From positions 1 through 64,000 of the forward strand of contig JAVHVE010000073.1 of assembly GCA_032160705.1 (NCBI GenBank): a DNA stretch of 64,000 bases. Reading direction: 5' to 3'. This document shows, one piece after another, positions 36,454 through 45,395 of this stretch. The position numbers were made by a program, and so were the translations under genes. Origin of the DNA: QHXM01 sp032160705 (GTDB lineage: Bacteria; Acidobacteriota; Blastocatellia; Pyrinomonadales; Pyrinomonadaceae). Every line of letters begins with the position of its first letter. The stretch's first letter is position 1. The notes beneath the pieces are model-generated. The model was not told the DNA's origin. It saw only the letters and a list, made by a program, of their open reading frames with translations, and searched no databases.

Positions 36454-38019
36454 CTATGAACCAGGCTGAACTTTTGTGAAGGTCTGACCCATGACAGACA
36501 ATCCCGTGATAGTTGTATTCGAGCTGGCCTTGAAGGTCAGCCGAGATGTATTACCAGGCATGAATGTCACCTCAAATACATCTCCTGTTAGATGCACAAG
36601 CGTTGAGGACACATTACCGAACTTAAAGGATAGCGCTTCTCCATCGAGGGTGATAATGATTCTTCCCCATTCAGGATTATCGTAAACTCCGGCGTAAGCT
36701 GCTGACTCAAGCGTCTGCCTGGTCTCTTTCCCTTTCGCTTCATCTCTGGCACGCGCTCTCTTAGCTCTTTCTTCCCTCTGCTTTTTCAGATTGGCGAGAT
36801 ACTCTTCAAGCTTCGGATTTGAATCTGTTCTCAGCGGCTTCTTGTAAAGCAGATAGTCATAAATGTCGCAGGCGATCAAATCCGGCAGAAGGGAGCTTTC
36901 CTCGCTTTCATTGGCGAGCACGACAACGCCGATGTTGTGTTCGGGCATGAACGAGACGTGAGGTCTGAAGCCGGGAAATTCTCCGAAGCAATGAATCAGC
37001 TTGTCGCTGTTATATGAGCCGATATTCCATCCGAGACTATAAGCGTATCTCTCAAACTTGTAGAACGTGCGCTTCTGATTGATTTGCGGTGAGAGAATTT
37101 CCTCCAGAGACCTTGCCGGAATGATCTGCTTCCCCTCAAACTTGCCGCCGTTCATGTTCACAATAACCCATTTCGCTAAGTCTTCGGCGCTTGAAACCAT
37201 CCCGCCCGCTGCGTGCATCGTGTTGTCTTCTTTGTAAGGAAGCTCGACGAAGTGGCCGTCCTCCGCCAGATAGGGAAGCGCAAAATCTCCGCTCGCTTTG
37301 GCTCTCGACGCGAGGCTGGATGTGTTTTTCAGGCCAAGCGGCGTGAGAATCCTGCGCTCAATAGCCTGTCGCCATGTTTCGCCAGCCGCTTTTTCCAACG
37401 CGTAAGAGGCGATGATGTAACCGATGTTCGAGTATCGAAACTCAGGCGAGATAGGCTTGCTGTAATTGCTCAGGAGATCAAGGATGACATTGGCATCATA
37501 TTGCCCCGTGTAAGCTGTGCGAAAATTTATCGCTTCATTGCTGATGCCTGAACGATGCGTTAAAAGATCGCGCAAGCTGATTTGCTCTGTGGACAGAGGA
37601 GCTTTCAGGGCAAGATCAGGAAAGTATTTTTTAAGGGGTGCATCAAGGTCTATCTTCCCTTCGTCGGCAAGCAGTTTCGCGGCTGTTGCGGTGAAGGATT
37701 TGGTTGTGGACGCGATGTAGAATTGCGTTTGAGGCGTGACCGGCAACTGTGCTTTGACATCACGGTAGCCAAAACCTTGAATGAAAATGATTTTATCGCC
37801 GCGCACAACAGCAATGGCCAGTCCCGGCGTCACGGGAAGCTTCTTCATCAACTCCGCCACATATTGATTAAGCTGATCCAGGGAGCGGTTTTGTTTCTGT
37901 GAAGATGCTTTTGAAATGTGCATGTGCCCGAACCCCGTGAACACTAAAATAAAAATCAACGCGGAACTGAGCTGCCGCGCCGATTTTGTACGCTCTGCGA
38001 ATAGTCTAAACGAATCCAT
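36454..38019 (-). CDS. Serine hydrolase, beta-lactamase/penicillin-binding-protein family
   Basis: A 521-residue exported protein. A signal-anchor (LSSALIFILVFTGFGHMH) precedes a class C-type serine hydrolase domain: the SxxK motif in ASTTKSFTA, the YxN motif in FRYSNIGY, and an HAAGGM region. The C-terminal 100 residues form an extra beta domain (YAGVYDNPEWGRIIITLDG), as in many esterase-like family members. The GGAGG word favours the ATG at 38019 over GTG at 38022. It may be a wall peptidase or esterase. It is paralogous in layout to the gene at 39703. Confidence 0.85.
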   Translation of the reverse strand: MDSFRLFAERTKSARQLSSALIFILVFTGFGHMHISKASSQKQNRSLDQLNQYVAELMKKLPVTPGLAIAVVRGDKIIFIQGFGYRDVKAQLPVTPQTQFYIASTTKSFTATAAKLLADEGKIDLDAPLKKYFPDLALKAPLSTEQISLRDLLTHRSGISNEAINFRTAYTGQYDANVILDLLSNYSKPISPEFRYSNIGYIIASYALEKAAGETWRQAIERRILTPLGLKNTSSLASRAKASGDFALPYLAEDGHFVELPYKEDNTMHAAGGMVSSAEDLAKWVIVNMNGGKFEGKQIIPARSLEEILSPQINQKRTFYKFERYAYSLGWNIGSYNSDKLIHCFGEFPGFRPHVSFMPEHNIGVVVLANESEESSLLPDLIACDIYDYLLYKKPLRTDSNPKLEEYLANLKKQREERAKRARARDEAKGKETRQTLESAAYAGVYDNPEWGRIIITLDGEALSFKFGNVSSTLVHLTGDVFEVTFMPGNTSRLTFKASSNTTITGLSVMGQTFTKVQPGS

Positions 38020-38114
38020 CACGTCCAGCCTCCAGCCGCTGCTAAATACTTCAGGACAACTATATTGAATATCCGTTTTCCGGTCTTGGATAGAAGAAAA
38101 CTTTTGGGATCGAA

Positions 38115-38936
38115 TTAACTTGATCTAAAGGCACGCCGGTACTGGGCAGGGGCCATGCCTGTCAGGCGCTTGAATGTATTCGTCAAGTGGCTTTGATCGT
38201 AAAAGCCAACCAGAGAAGCAATCTCGCTCAGCGGTGTGTCTGACTCGGAAATTTCACGACACGCAGCTTCGACGCGAAGTCGGCGGACATATTCTCCCAT
38301 CGTACAGTGGTAATGTTTGCGGAATTGACGAGCAATATAAACCGGATGCACTCCAACCGTTTCGGCAATGCTGCTGACCGTGACATCCTCAGAAAGCCTT
38401 GCGTGGAGCATCTCTCTCACCTGTGCCAACCAATGCGGAGCTTTATGTTCTGCCAGGCGCTCATGTCGGGAGATGGTCGCGATTATTTCAAGAGCCAGGC
38501 TCTCAATCATCAATGGTGAAACCTTGTCCAACTCCCGAAACTCACGATAGAGCCGAACGGCGAGCCATGCTGGAAAGCCGCCGCGAAAATCCGCAGGACT
38601 GTCCAAGACCTTCGAGTAATCACGAATGCGCTCCAACCATTGAGGCTTGAGGTGGATGCTGAAGACGCGCGCGCCTGCATTATGAAATGTCACCAGGTGG
38701 TCTTCATCCGGCGGATGCAGCACTAAAACAGAAGGCTCGCCCGACCTGTGTTTATGGCCGTAATGTTCCGTATAAGTGCCTTGAAGAACAATGCTGATAT
38801 GAGCCAGGTCGTGAGTGTGGCGAGGCATCCGAGAGCTTGGAGGATATAAACTCTCGACCAGCGTAAAATCAGCAAGCTCCAGCTTCCTCGTTTCTTTCCC
38901 GAAAATTGGTCTGCGACGGTCTTTTGATTCCATCAT
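38115..38936 (-). CDS. AraC-family transcriptional regulator
   Basis: A 273-residue regulator. The N-terminal cupin-like sensing domain (MPRHTHDLAHISIVLQGTYTE) is followed by two helix-turn-helix motifs (SIAETVGVHPVYIARQFRKH, and EIASLVGFYDQSHLTNTFKR). It is closely related to the regulator at 41537 (shared GVHPVY, QFRKHYHCTMGEYVRRLR pattern). Adjacent serine hydrolase and DUF1579-like genes may be its targets. Inducer unknown. Confidence 0.9.
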   Translation of the reverse strand: MMESKDRRRPIFGKETRKLELADFTLVESLYPPSSRMPRHTHDLAHISIVLQGTYTEHYGHKHRSGEPSVLVLHPPDEDHLVTFHNAGARVFSIHLKPQWLERIRDYSKVLDSPADFRGGFPAWLAVRLYREFRELDKVSPLMIESLALEIIATISRHERLAEHKAPHWLAQVREMLHARLSEDVTVSSIAETVGVHPVYIARQFRKHYHCTMGEYVRRLRVEAACREISESDTPLSEIASLVGFYDQSHLTNTFKRLTGMAPAQYRRAFRSS

Positions 38937-38954
38937 TCCCCTACGCTTAAATCT

Positions 38955-39539
38955 TCACTTGGGACTTATCGCCCCGGCAGCAGGCCAGTTCGTATCGCCG
39001 ATTCGCTTGAGATTCATCTCGAAGAAACGAACCGGCTCCTTGCCGGGCATGATCTGGTCGCCGACCTCCCGCCACGCGCCATCCTTGATGACCGCCGTAT
39101 AGCGAATCGTCATCGGCCCGGCAGGAATTTCCCACACGTAGCCGTCCGCTGTCGGCGTGAGCACGAAATCGCCAACGTTGCCTTGCGCGTAGGAGTGCAA
39201 TGTAAAGGCTTGCGTGGCCGGGTTGTAAGAAATGGTGCCGAAGGCGTTGAAGCCGACCTTGCCGTCAGGGTTGTACCCTCGGCCCTCGATGACCTTCACC
39301 GATCCGTCAAGGAATGGCCCTATCCTCTCAGTCTGCGTGATGGTGTGCTTCTCGCCGGAGGGCAGGATAGTCCAGGCGGGGCCTCTCCACACTCCGTCCA
39401 TAACGGAGAGCCGGGACATGGCCTCGCGTTGTGCCGCGATGAGTGTTGCGGGGTCTGAGCGCCCTTGCCCTGAAGCGGTCAATGCCATTCCCAGCGTCAT
39501 CATCAGCAGTGCCCACGCTTTGATTCGATATGTGAACAT
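38955..39539 (-). CDS. Secreted DUF1579-like protein
   Basis: A 194-residue exported protein. After a signal peptide (ALLMMTLGMALTASGQG) comes a beta-rich lipocalin-like domain with the phrases GVWRGPAWTILPSGEKHTI, GPFLDGSVKVIEGRGY and FNAFGTISYNPATQAF, as in DUF1579 proteins. The role is unknown. It lies 18 bases upstream of the AraC gene on the same strand and probably shares its transcript. Confidence 0.65.
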   Translation of the reverse strand: MFTYRIKAWALLMMTLGMALTASGQGRSDPATLIAAQREAMSRLSVMDGVWRGPAWTILPSGEKHTITQTERIGPFLDGSVKVIEGRGYNPDGKVGFNAFGTISYNPATQAFTLHSYAQGNVGDFVLTPTADGYVWEIPAGPMTIRYTAVIKDGAWREVGDQIMPGKEPVRFFEMNLKRIGDTNWPAAGAISPK

Positions 39540-39702
39540 TTCTTATCCTCCCTGGAGTAATCTCGATAGGATAGTGTCAATGCCCGCAAGGGCATGGCAA
39601 ATCCTGAAGCATTCGATATTATGGAACAATTCAATGCTGAAAGGAATGCTGTCGCGGGGTCAGTCTGGTGAGTTGTTAGGTGGCGGCGTTCGAGCCATCT
39701 GG

Positions 39703-41412
39703 CTACTTGATTTTATTAAAGCGTAAATTCTTGACTTTACCTGATCTGATGACGAAACCGGACACACGGTGCTGACGGTCGCGCGTGAACATCAGGCTAC
39801 CCATTTCCTCAGGGTTTGCAAACGAGTCAACGAAACGCGGCGACAGCAGAAAATTCCCCCAGTTGCCCGTCCGAAGCAGCAGCTTATCTTCTTGAGGACT
39901 GATGTTGTAGGTCGTATCCAACTCCGGGCTAAAGTATCTTCCCGCAAATTCGCCTAACTGTTGCGGCGTATATGAGGCCAGTTTGACAGGCTCGTGAACA
40001 CTGGGTTTCCCGCCGTCAACTGCCAGAAACATTTTCACCGGAATTCCGGGATGCAGCGACTTGAAAGTGATTTCGATTTTGTTTCTAACTCCCAACATAA
40101 GAAAGCGGTTTCCGCCGAGCGGAGCTAACTCGTTCTCGTTACCCGTTGCTCGAAAGAACATCAATTTACCGTCCTTAATGTATATTCGTCGGATGTTATC
40201 AGTGGCAGGGTTCAAATAGAAACCAATCACGCTCGCCAATTCTTTCTCGGATAATTTGATGGCGCTGGCTGGCGCGACCACGGGGCTACTCTGACTCCCC
40301 GCCGCTGGTTTGAACTGGTCAGCCAGGTAGATGTCCGCAATGCGCTTCGACAACGCTTCCGGGTTATTGCCTCTCACGTTGCAGAGGAGCGCGACAGAGA
40401 AACGTTGATCGGGGAAGCGAAGCAGCGTTCCTTGATAGCCGAGTGTCGAGCCGTTATGAAAGACCGCCTTCAGACCTTTGTACGAGACGACGTATAAACC
40501 GTGCGCGTATTCGAGCTTTGAGCGGTCGTTGAGCGTGCCGGGCGTTAGCATCTGCTCGATGAGGGCAGGGCCTCCGATTCTTTTGTCGTAGAAATTTTGA
40601 TCCCAGCGCGCGAGGTCTTCAATTGTAGTGAAGAGGTTGCTGGAGCCGACGTGGTCATCATTGGGCATCCACTTCAGGAAGCCGCCCCCCTTTTTTGGCA
40701 AATATCCATCCGCCAAACCCTTAATGATCGCGGTGTGGTCGTCGTAAAAGTGGGTGTTCGTCATGCCGAGGGGCTTGAAGATGTTCGCTTCCGCAAACTC
40801 GCTGAAAGGTTGATTCGTGACGCGCTTGACGATTATCGCCAGCAACACGTAGCCGGTGTTGGTGTAAACGAACTCGTCGCCGGGTTGGTGGTTCAACGTC
40901 TGCTGCCGCGACACCATGTCGAGGATGTCCTTCTCGGTAGTGATATCGCCGGTACGCCAGCCAGCCATTTCCAGCATCTCTAAAAAGTCGCGCAGCCCGC
41001 TCGTGTGGTGGAGCAGGTGACGCAGCGTGAGAGGTGTGCCGAAGTCCGGCACTTCTGGAATATATTTTTGAACCTTATCGTCGAGAGACAATTTCCCCTG
41101 TTGCGCCAGCATGAGAATAGACATCGCCGTGAACTGCTTTGAAATCGAGCCGACGTTGAAAACTGATGAAGACGTGATGGGGATGGCGAGTTCGAGGTTT
41201 GCCATTCCATAGCCGCGTTTGTAGATAGTTTGCCCGTCTCTGATAACCTCCAGCGCGCAACCGGGGCTCTCCGGCTTATCCCACTGCGCGAATAGCTGGT
41301 CAACTTTCGCCGCTACGGGTTCGGCGGGTGACGGTTGTGCCGAAGGTGTTTGTGTGAACGCAGCCGAGCTGAGCGCAAGCATCAGCGCGATGGTCATTAA
41401 AATTCGTGGCAT
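39703..41412 (-). CDS. Serine hydrolase, beta-lactamase family with C-terminal beta domains
   Basis: A 569-residue exported protein. Signal peptide (LMTIALMLALSSAAFTQ), then a class C-type hydrolase core with SxxK in VGSISKQFTAM, YxN in FVYTNTGYVL, and HNGSTLGYQG. The C-terminal third is a DUF3471-like beta extension. GAGGGG precedes the ATG at 41412; a longer frame from 41481 lacks support. With the AraC gene at 41537 it forms a unit duplicated at 36454-38936. Confidence 0.87.
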   Translation of the reverse strand: MPRILMTIALMLALSSAAFTQTPSAQPSPAEPVAAKVDQLFAQWDKPESPGCALEVIRDGQTIYKRGYGMANLELAIPITSSSVFNVGSISKQFTAMSILMLAQQGKLSLDDKVQKYIPEVPDFGTPLTLRHLLHHTSGLRDFLEMLEMAGWRTGDITTEKDILDMVSRQQTLNHQPGDEFVYTNTGYVLLAIIVKRVTNQPFSEFAEANIFKPLGMTNTHFYDDHTAIIKGLADGYLPKKGGGFLKWMPNDDHVGSSNLFTTIEDLARWDQNFYDKRIGGPALIEQMLTPGTLNDRSKLEYAHGLYVVSYKGLKAVFHNGSTLGYQGTLLRFPDQRFSVALLCNVRGNNPEALSKRIADIYLADQFKPAAGSQSSPVVAPASAIKLSEKELASVIGFYLNPATDNIRRIYIKDGKLMFFRATGNENELAPLGGNRFLMLGVRNKIEITFKSLHPGIPVKMFLAVDGGKPSVHEPVKLASYTPQQLGEFAGRYFSPELDTTYNISPQEDKLLLRTGNWGNFLLSPRFVDSFANPEEMGSLMFTRDRQHRVSGFVIRSGKVKNLRFNKIK

Positions 41413-41536
41413 CTTATCCCCTCGCCATTCACAGTCATATACACCTTTCAGCAATCCATTGAGTGGATGGTGTGACGACATACTAGCTGACGCTACAGGG
41501 TCAGGTCTTGCCTGATCGCAAGCTTTTTGACCTGGA

Positions 41537-42361
41537 TTAAGATGAGCGCGTAGCTGCCCGGTACTGAGCGGGAGTCAGTCCGGTCAAACGTTTGAAAGTA
41601 CGCGAGAAGTGGGATTGGTGTGCAAAGCCCGAAGCCAGGGCGATGTCAATCAGCGGAGCGGCGGTCCGGGCAAGCTCGCGGCTGGCAAATTCGATCCGCA
41701 ATCGGCGGACATACTCCCCGATAGTGCAATGATAATGTTGCCTGAACACCCCGGCCAGATAGACCGGATGCACGCCGACAGATTCAGCGATGTCCGAAAG
41801 AGTCATCTGCTCGGTAAAGTTCTCGTGAAGAATTTCCTTCGCCTGATTGAGCCATCGTGGGGGCTGACGTTCGGAAGTCTTACTTGATCTACGAGCTATC
41901 TCCGCGCACATTTCCAGCATGAGCCCTTCGACCGCCAGTGAGGTAAAGGCATCAGCTTGTCGAGACTCAGAGCGGAGCTTCATCGCCAGCCAGGCTAACG
42001 AAACGCTCTGGAAACTGGCTGGCTTATCCATCCCGATTGAGCGCTCGCGCAGGCTCATTAACCATTGAGTCTCAACTTCAATGATGAAGCACCGCACGCC
42101 CCGGTCGCCAAAGTGATCGGCGTGCATTTCTTCGGCAGGGCGGAAGACCAGATGGGAAGGGCGGCACTCGATGGTCTTGCCTCGATAGGTTTCGGTATAT
42201 GTGCCTTGAAGGACGAAGCAAAAGCAAGCGTACCGGTGGGAGTGGCTGGGCACTTTGACCCTCGGAGCATAAGCGGTTTCAGTCAAGTGGAACCCTGCTA
42301 TCAACTTGCTATCGATGATCTCACCATTATGTTCCATGCTGGAAGAAGCATTCCATCCCAT
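41537..42361 (-). CDS. AraC-family transcriptional regulator (paralogue)
   Basis: A 274-residue regulator with an N-terminal cupin domain (VPSHSHRYACFCFVLQGTYTE) and a C-terminal double helix-turn-helix (DIAESVGVHPVYLAGVFRQH, IALASGFAHQSHFSRTFKR). It shares most of its DNA-binding half with the regulator at 38115, so the two likely arose by duplication. AAGGG lies upstream. Likely to control the adjacent serine hydrolase gene. Confidence 0.9.
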   Translation of the reverse strand: MGWNASSSMEHNGEIIDSKLIAGFHLTETAYAPRVKVPSHSHRYACFCFVLQGTYTETYRGKTIECRPSHLVFRPAEEMHADHFGDRGVRCFIIEVETQWLMSLRERSIGMDKPASFQSVSLAWLAMKLRSESRQADAFTSLAVEGLMLEMCAEIARRSSKTSERQPPRWLNQAKEILHENFTEQMTLSDIAESVGVHPVYLAGVFRQHYHCTIGEYVRRLRIEFASRELARTAAPLIDIALASGFAHQSHFSRTFKRLTGLTPAQYRAATRSS

Positions 42362-42532
42362 GACATTTAATCCCTTTCATCATTTGTTCGCAGGCATGAA
42401 ATTGAACACGAGCTGCTTTCGATAAAGTGACCAGCGCCGAGCATCAAGCATTCAATGCGGGAAGAATAAATCAACGATGAGCGGAATGCTATCGAAGCGT
42501 CGGCGTTGAATATGCAGTCAGTCCAGCGCTTT

Positions 42533-42949
42533 CTACTGGATGGAAGATACATAGCTCGATGGCAAGCCGATTCTCTCAGCGAGTTCTCTGAGCTTTGAGA
42601 CGTACTGCGTATTTCGCTCATCGGTCGAAGGCGGCACGGGAAGATTGAAACACAGAGTTGGAATGATGCTCCCGTCTGCCAGTTGTGCAGGTAAAGCTTC
42701 GGGACGATAAACACTGACGGAAGCTTCCCCGTATAGTGCGTCCACTTCCGCGTGGGTCAGCGAGAAGATTACACCATGCACTGTTCCACCCGGGCACGGG
42801 ACGAGGGTTGCGCGTTCACCAATGGCCAGGGAAAAGTTTTCGACAGAAGCCATCCGGCGATTTACGGGATTCATTCCTTTTTCTCGCAAGAGAGCATCGT
42901 CCATGAATAATCCGTAGAAAAAGACTTCGATTCTTCTGGCTTCTGTCAT
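42533..42949 (-). CDS. Gamma-glutamylcyclotransferase-like protein
   Basis: A 138-residue protein with the GGCT-like fold: the opening strand and loop EVFFYGLFMDDALL (substrate loop normally YGS or similar), a region PVNRRMASVENFSLAIG, and a GVIFSLTHAEVDALYG turn holding the family acidic residue. Related enzymes cyclise gamma-glutamyl amino acids to 5-oxoproline. The YGLFM loop is slightly divergent, so activity is uncertain. The frame extends to an upstream ATG at 42970; the ATG at 42949 is chosen. Confidence 0.6.
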   Translation of the reverse strand: MTEARRIEVFFYGLFMDDALLREKGMNPVNRRMASVENFSLAIGERATLVPCPGGTVHGVIFSLTHAEVDALYGEASVSVYRPEALPAQLADGSIIPTLCFNLPVPPSTDERNTQYVSKLRELAERIGLPSSYVSSIQ

Positions 42950-43048
42950 CGCAATCACCCTGGTCGTCATGCTGACGCCGGGATTAACGGGCGAACGATT
43001 AACTTGAATGATAAAGCCTACAAACTGCGAGTCCGGTTCAATGCTTTG

Positions 43049-43432
43049 TCAGGCATCGCCCGTGGGCATAATTCCCGCGCCCTCCACCATCAGGATCACC
43101 GTTCGCTCAGGCGCTCGCGGGCGGTGCATGACCCCTTTCGGGACGACAAACCCCTGTCCAGGCGATAGCTCCACCGTGCGTCCCTCCAGGTCTATGAGGA
43201 ACAGCCCTTCCACCACATAGAAGAATTCGTCTTCGTCATCATGTTTATGCCAGTGGTATTCACCCTGAACGACGCCGAGCCGGACGACCGAGTCATTTAC
43301 CCGGCAGAGCGTCTGGTTGTACCAACGGTCGGTGCAGGCCGCGACCAAAGCCGGCACGTCCACCAACTCCAGTTGGTTGTAGAACACATCGAGATGTGTT
43401 GCGTAAGGATAACTCTTTTGTGTCTCTGTCAT
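43049..43432 (-). CDS. Cupin-domain protein
   Basis: A 127-residue single-cupin protein. Metal-binding motif one is HWHKHDDEDEFFYVVEG, motif two is PKGVMHRPRAPE. Family members include isomerases, dioxygenases and small binding proteins. GAGGAG lies ahead of the ATG. Function unassigned. Confidence 0.82.
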   Translation of the reverse strand: MTETQKSYPYATHLDVFYNQLELVDVPALVAACTDRWYNQTLCRVNDSVVRLGVVQGEYHWHKHDDEDEFFYVVEGLFLIDLEGRTVELSPGQGFVVPKGVMHRPRAPERTVILMVEGAGIMPTGDA

Positions 43433-43473
43433 GCTTCACTCCTCTCACGCCTTTGGCGGCATAACGCTCCGCT

Positions 43474-44454
43474 TCACTGGAACTCTTCGATTCCAATTGG
43501 CTGATTGATGCTGTAGCTCGACACTTTCGCTTCAACCACCAGCCGCTTGGATCCATCCGCTAACATCTCCGTGATTCGCCATCCATTGGGAATCCAACCC
43601 CATCGTGCGTCCTCCACATAGTCGATGTCTATGTCCACGATGGGTCTCTGTTCGAATAAGACAAAGTACTCGCTGACCAGGAAATCCCGTTCCGGTTCGA
43701 GCCGGAGCACTGTTTTCCAGCCTGACGGATCGTGCCGCTCCTCCAGGAGAAACGTAGACCGGTCTCTGTAGAACGTCCGCATCCTATTGGTGACCGCACG
43801 ATCAATGAGGAGATGCCCCATCAAAGGGTCAAGTGGGCGAAAAGCCATCAGGATCACTCTCGTGTCCAGATTCTGTGCGTCCACATTCGACACCGATTGT
43901 CGGATAACGGCTGGGGGCGAGCCCGTCAAAGAGGACAGGCGGGTCTCTCCTCTCTGTCCATCAAATAAACTCATGTACGAATAGTTCCTTCTAACGCCCA
44001 AGCCCTTATTCTCGCCTTGCGGGACAACTACTTCCACGCCATCTGCCTCCTCCTTCCGGTCGATCTCGAAGGTATATCGCATCTTGTTACCATCCACAGC
44101 CAGAGTCTTGGAGACGCTGTAGCTCCTGTCGAAGTACAGTGCCGGAATTGCCAACCATTCGCGCTCTGGATACCTTGGATTAGGGAGCCAACCTTTGGGA
44201 TGGGTTTGTTGCTCAGTCCAGGCGAATCGAAAGGTCTTAACCGCGTCTTGACGTTTCTGCCACGCCTTTAAGACCTCGGACTTTGCAGGGACTGGTTTAC
44301 TACGATCCAATTGAGGTCTTCCGGCAGGGTCCTGTTCTGTAAAGGCCGCACTCTCAGCGTCAGCCGCTGTGGTTGATTGATTGAGACTCGCCTTTGATGT
44401 ACAGCCGAGCAGACCCACTGCTGTTACTAGGAGAAGTATTACTGATCGATTCAT
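43474..44454 (-). CDS. Putative lipoprotein of unknown function
   Basis: A 326-residue protein whose lipobox LLGC follows a short hydrophobic segment (VILLLVTAVG). The rest is beta-rich with phrases such as FRFAWTEQQTHPKGWLPNP and YTFEIDRKEEADGVEV. No motif was recognised; the layout would fit a LolA-like or outer-membrane-associated protein, which is speculative. GGAGATC precedes the ATG at 44454. The frame can extend to 44544, but without support. Confidence 0.65.
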   Translation of the reverse strand: MNRSVILLLVTAVGLLGCTSKASLNQSTTAADAESAAFTEQDPAGRPQLDRSKPVPAKSEVLKAWQKRQDAVKTFRFAWTEQQTHPKGWLPNPRYPEREWLAIPALYFDRSYSVSKTLAVDGNKMRYTFEIDRKEEADGVEVVVPQGENKGLGVRRNYSYMSLFDGQRGETRLSSLTGSPPAVIRQSVSNVDAQNLDTRVILMAFRPLDPLMGHLLIDRAVTNRMRTFYRDRSTFLLEERHDPSGWKTVLRLEPERDFLVSEYFVLFEQRPIVDIDIDYVEDARWGWIPNGWRITEMLADGSKRLVVEAKVSSYSINQPIGIEEFQ

Positions 44455-44701
44455 GTTGATCTCCATTCTTTGGCAACAAGCAAGCGGCCTGACGCATAGT
44501 AGACGTACTATTCGCCTCCAGTAAAGACGCCCATTTCGGCGCATTCGTTTTATTCCAGACTACTAGCCGCATCCTGGAATAATTCCACAAAAAGTTTAAT
44601 TGCGGAATTCTCCTGCACTCCATCAGATAACACTCGACACCTCTGCCTGCGCACAAGTTCTATTCAATCTGTGTTGCTAATATTGGCACATTGCAGGCAC
44701 A
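44455..44701. other. Intergenic region before the tRNA-Lys distal terminator
   Basis: A gap with AT-rich stretches and no convincing frame. The promoter of the lipoprotein gene presumably lies here; a GTACTA-type palindrome occurs near 44505, but no consensus pair was confirmed. Confidence 0.3.
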
Positions 44702-44733
44702 TAAAATAGAAAGGGCATCCAAAGTGGATGCCC
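44702..44733 (-). terminator. Original terminator of the tRNA-Lys gene
   Basis: On the minus strand GGGCATCC (44733-44726) pairs with GGATGCCC (44720-44713), then a TTTCTATTTT tail. It stands 16 bases beyond the displaced tRNA 3' end, just where the terminator of an uninterrupted tRNA gene would be. Confidence 0.8.
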
Positions 44734-44749
44734 TGACTTATTAAGACTA

Positions 44750-44789
44750 AAAGTGAGCCGGACTGGGCTCGAACCAGTGACCCGCTGAT
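44750..44789 (-). repeat. Distal att copy: displaced tRNA-Lys 3' end
   Basis: A 40-base perfect direct copy of 46303-46342, covering the tRNA-Lys 3' exon from the anticodon stem to the discriminator plus three bases. It has no 5' half, so it is not a tRNA gene. It is the displaced half of an integration site. Confidence 0.85.
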
Positions 44790-44858
44790 AGACGAATTCA
44801 GCGAGCTAGGCGTGCTCGACTCGCTTGAACTCTTTAGAATGTGAGCGAGAGAATTAAG

Positions 44859-45050
44859 TTAACACTGCTGAGAAGAGCCTTGAGACGAAGGTGGAGGCTG
44901 CGATGTTCCACCACTCGTTGTATTACCGCCCGTTGTGGGTTTGCTTTGCGATGGTGGCGCTGTGCTCGGCTTTGGTGTTGTAGGAGCAGGGTTCGTATTC
45001 CCTTTAGTGTTGCCTTCCTTGATTGGAAGATGTGTGCTCTTAGTTGACAT
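44859..45050 (-). CDS. Proline-rich mini-protein 3 of the tRNA-Lys island
   Basis: A 63-residue protein with a low-complexity Pro/Thr/Ser composition (NPAPTTPKPSTAPPSQSKPT). The core NPxPTTPKPSTxPPSQ is shared with the two genes just upstream, so the three are tandem paralogues. Its ATG lies inside the end of the preceding gene (11-base overlap), so translation is coupled. No signal peptide or membrane helix. Function unknown. Confidence 0.6.
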   Translation of the reverse strand: MSTKSTHLPIKEGNTKGNTNPAPTTPKPSTAPPSQSKPTTGGNTTSGGTSQPPPSSQGSSQQC

Positions 45051-45210
45051 AAAACCATTTACTCCCTTTCTGTGGAGTTGAAGTCTTAGAAGTCTGCGAA
45101 GGCGGTGGCGTACTCGGCTTCGGTGTCGAAGGGCGCGGATTCTCTTGCCCTCTGTCCCATTTGCCGTGTGACGGTGTGTCAGGTCGTCTAGTGAATCTAT
45201 CGCTACTCAT
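45040..45210 (-). CDS. Proline-rich mini-protein 2 of the tRNA-Lys island
   Basis: A 56-residue protein with a basic/acidic N-terminus (SSDRFTRRPDTPSHGKWDRG) and the shared core NPRPSTPKPSTPPPSQ. Its ATG overlaps the upstream stop by one base (TAATG). It ends within the start of the third mini-protein. Too short for usual gene finders. Function unknown. Confidence 0.62.
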   Translation of the reverse strand: MSSDRFTRRPDTPSHGKWDRGQENPRPSTPKPSTPPPSQTSKTSTPQKGSKWFYVN

Positions 45211-45395
45211 TATGCTTTCTCCTTACCATCTGTTGTTTGATTCTGCGGCGGCGTAGAACGTTGCGTTGGCGGTGGCGCTTTTGGCTTCGGAGTTGTCGGT
45301 CGTTGGTTTTGCTCGCCATACTCCGTGCGGTGCACTCTGTTAGGCGATTTATCAGGAACTATAAAAGTCACATGATTCTCATCTCTATCCTTCAT
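45210..45395 (-). CDS. Proline-rich mini-protein 1 of the tRNA-Lys island
   Basis: A 61-residue protein: an N-terminal part ENHVTFIVPDKSPNRVHRTE, the shared core NQRPTTPKPKAPPPTQ and a charged end (TTDGKEKA). It overlaps the membrane-protein gene by 11 bases and abuts the second mini-protein at TAATG, so all four genes form one coupled operon. Function unknown. Confidence 0.6.
   Translation of the reverse strand: MKDRDENHVTFIVPDKSPNRVHRTEYGEQNQRPTTPKPKAPPPTQRSTPPQNQTTDGKEKA

Noticed and set aside
44750..44789. A possible second tRNA-Lys gene
   Set aside because: Only the 3' half is present; no acceptor 5' strand or D-arm lies upstream. It fits a displaced integration-site half.
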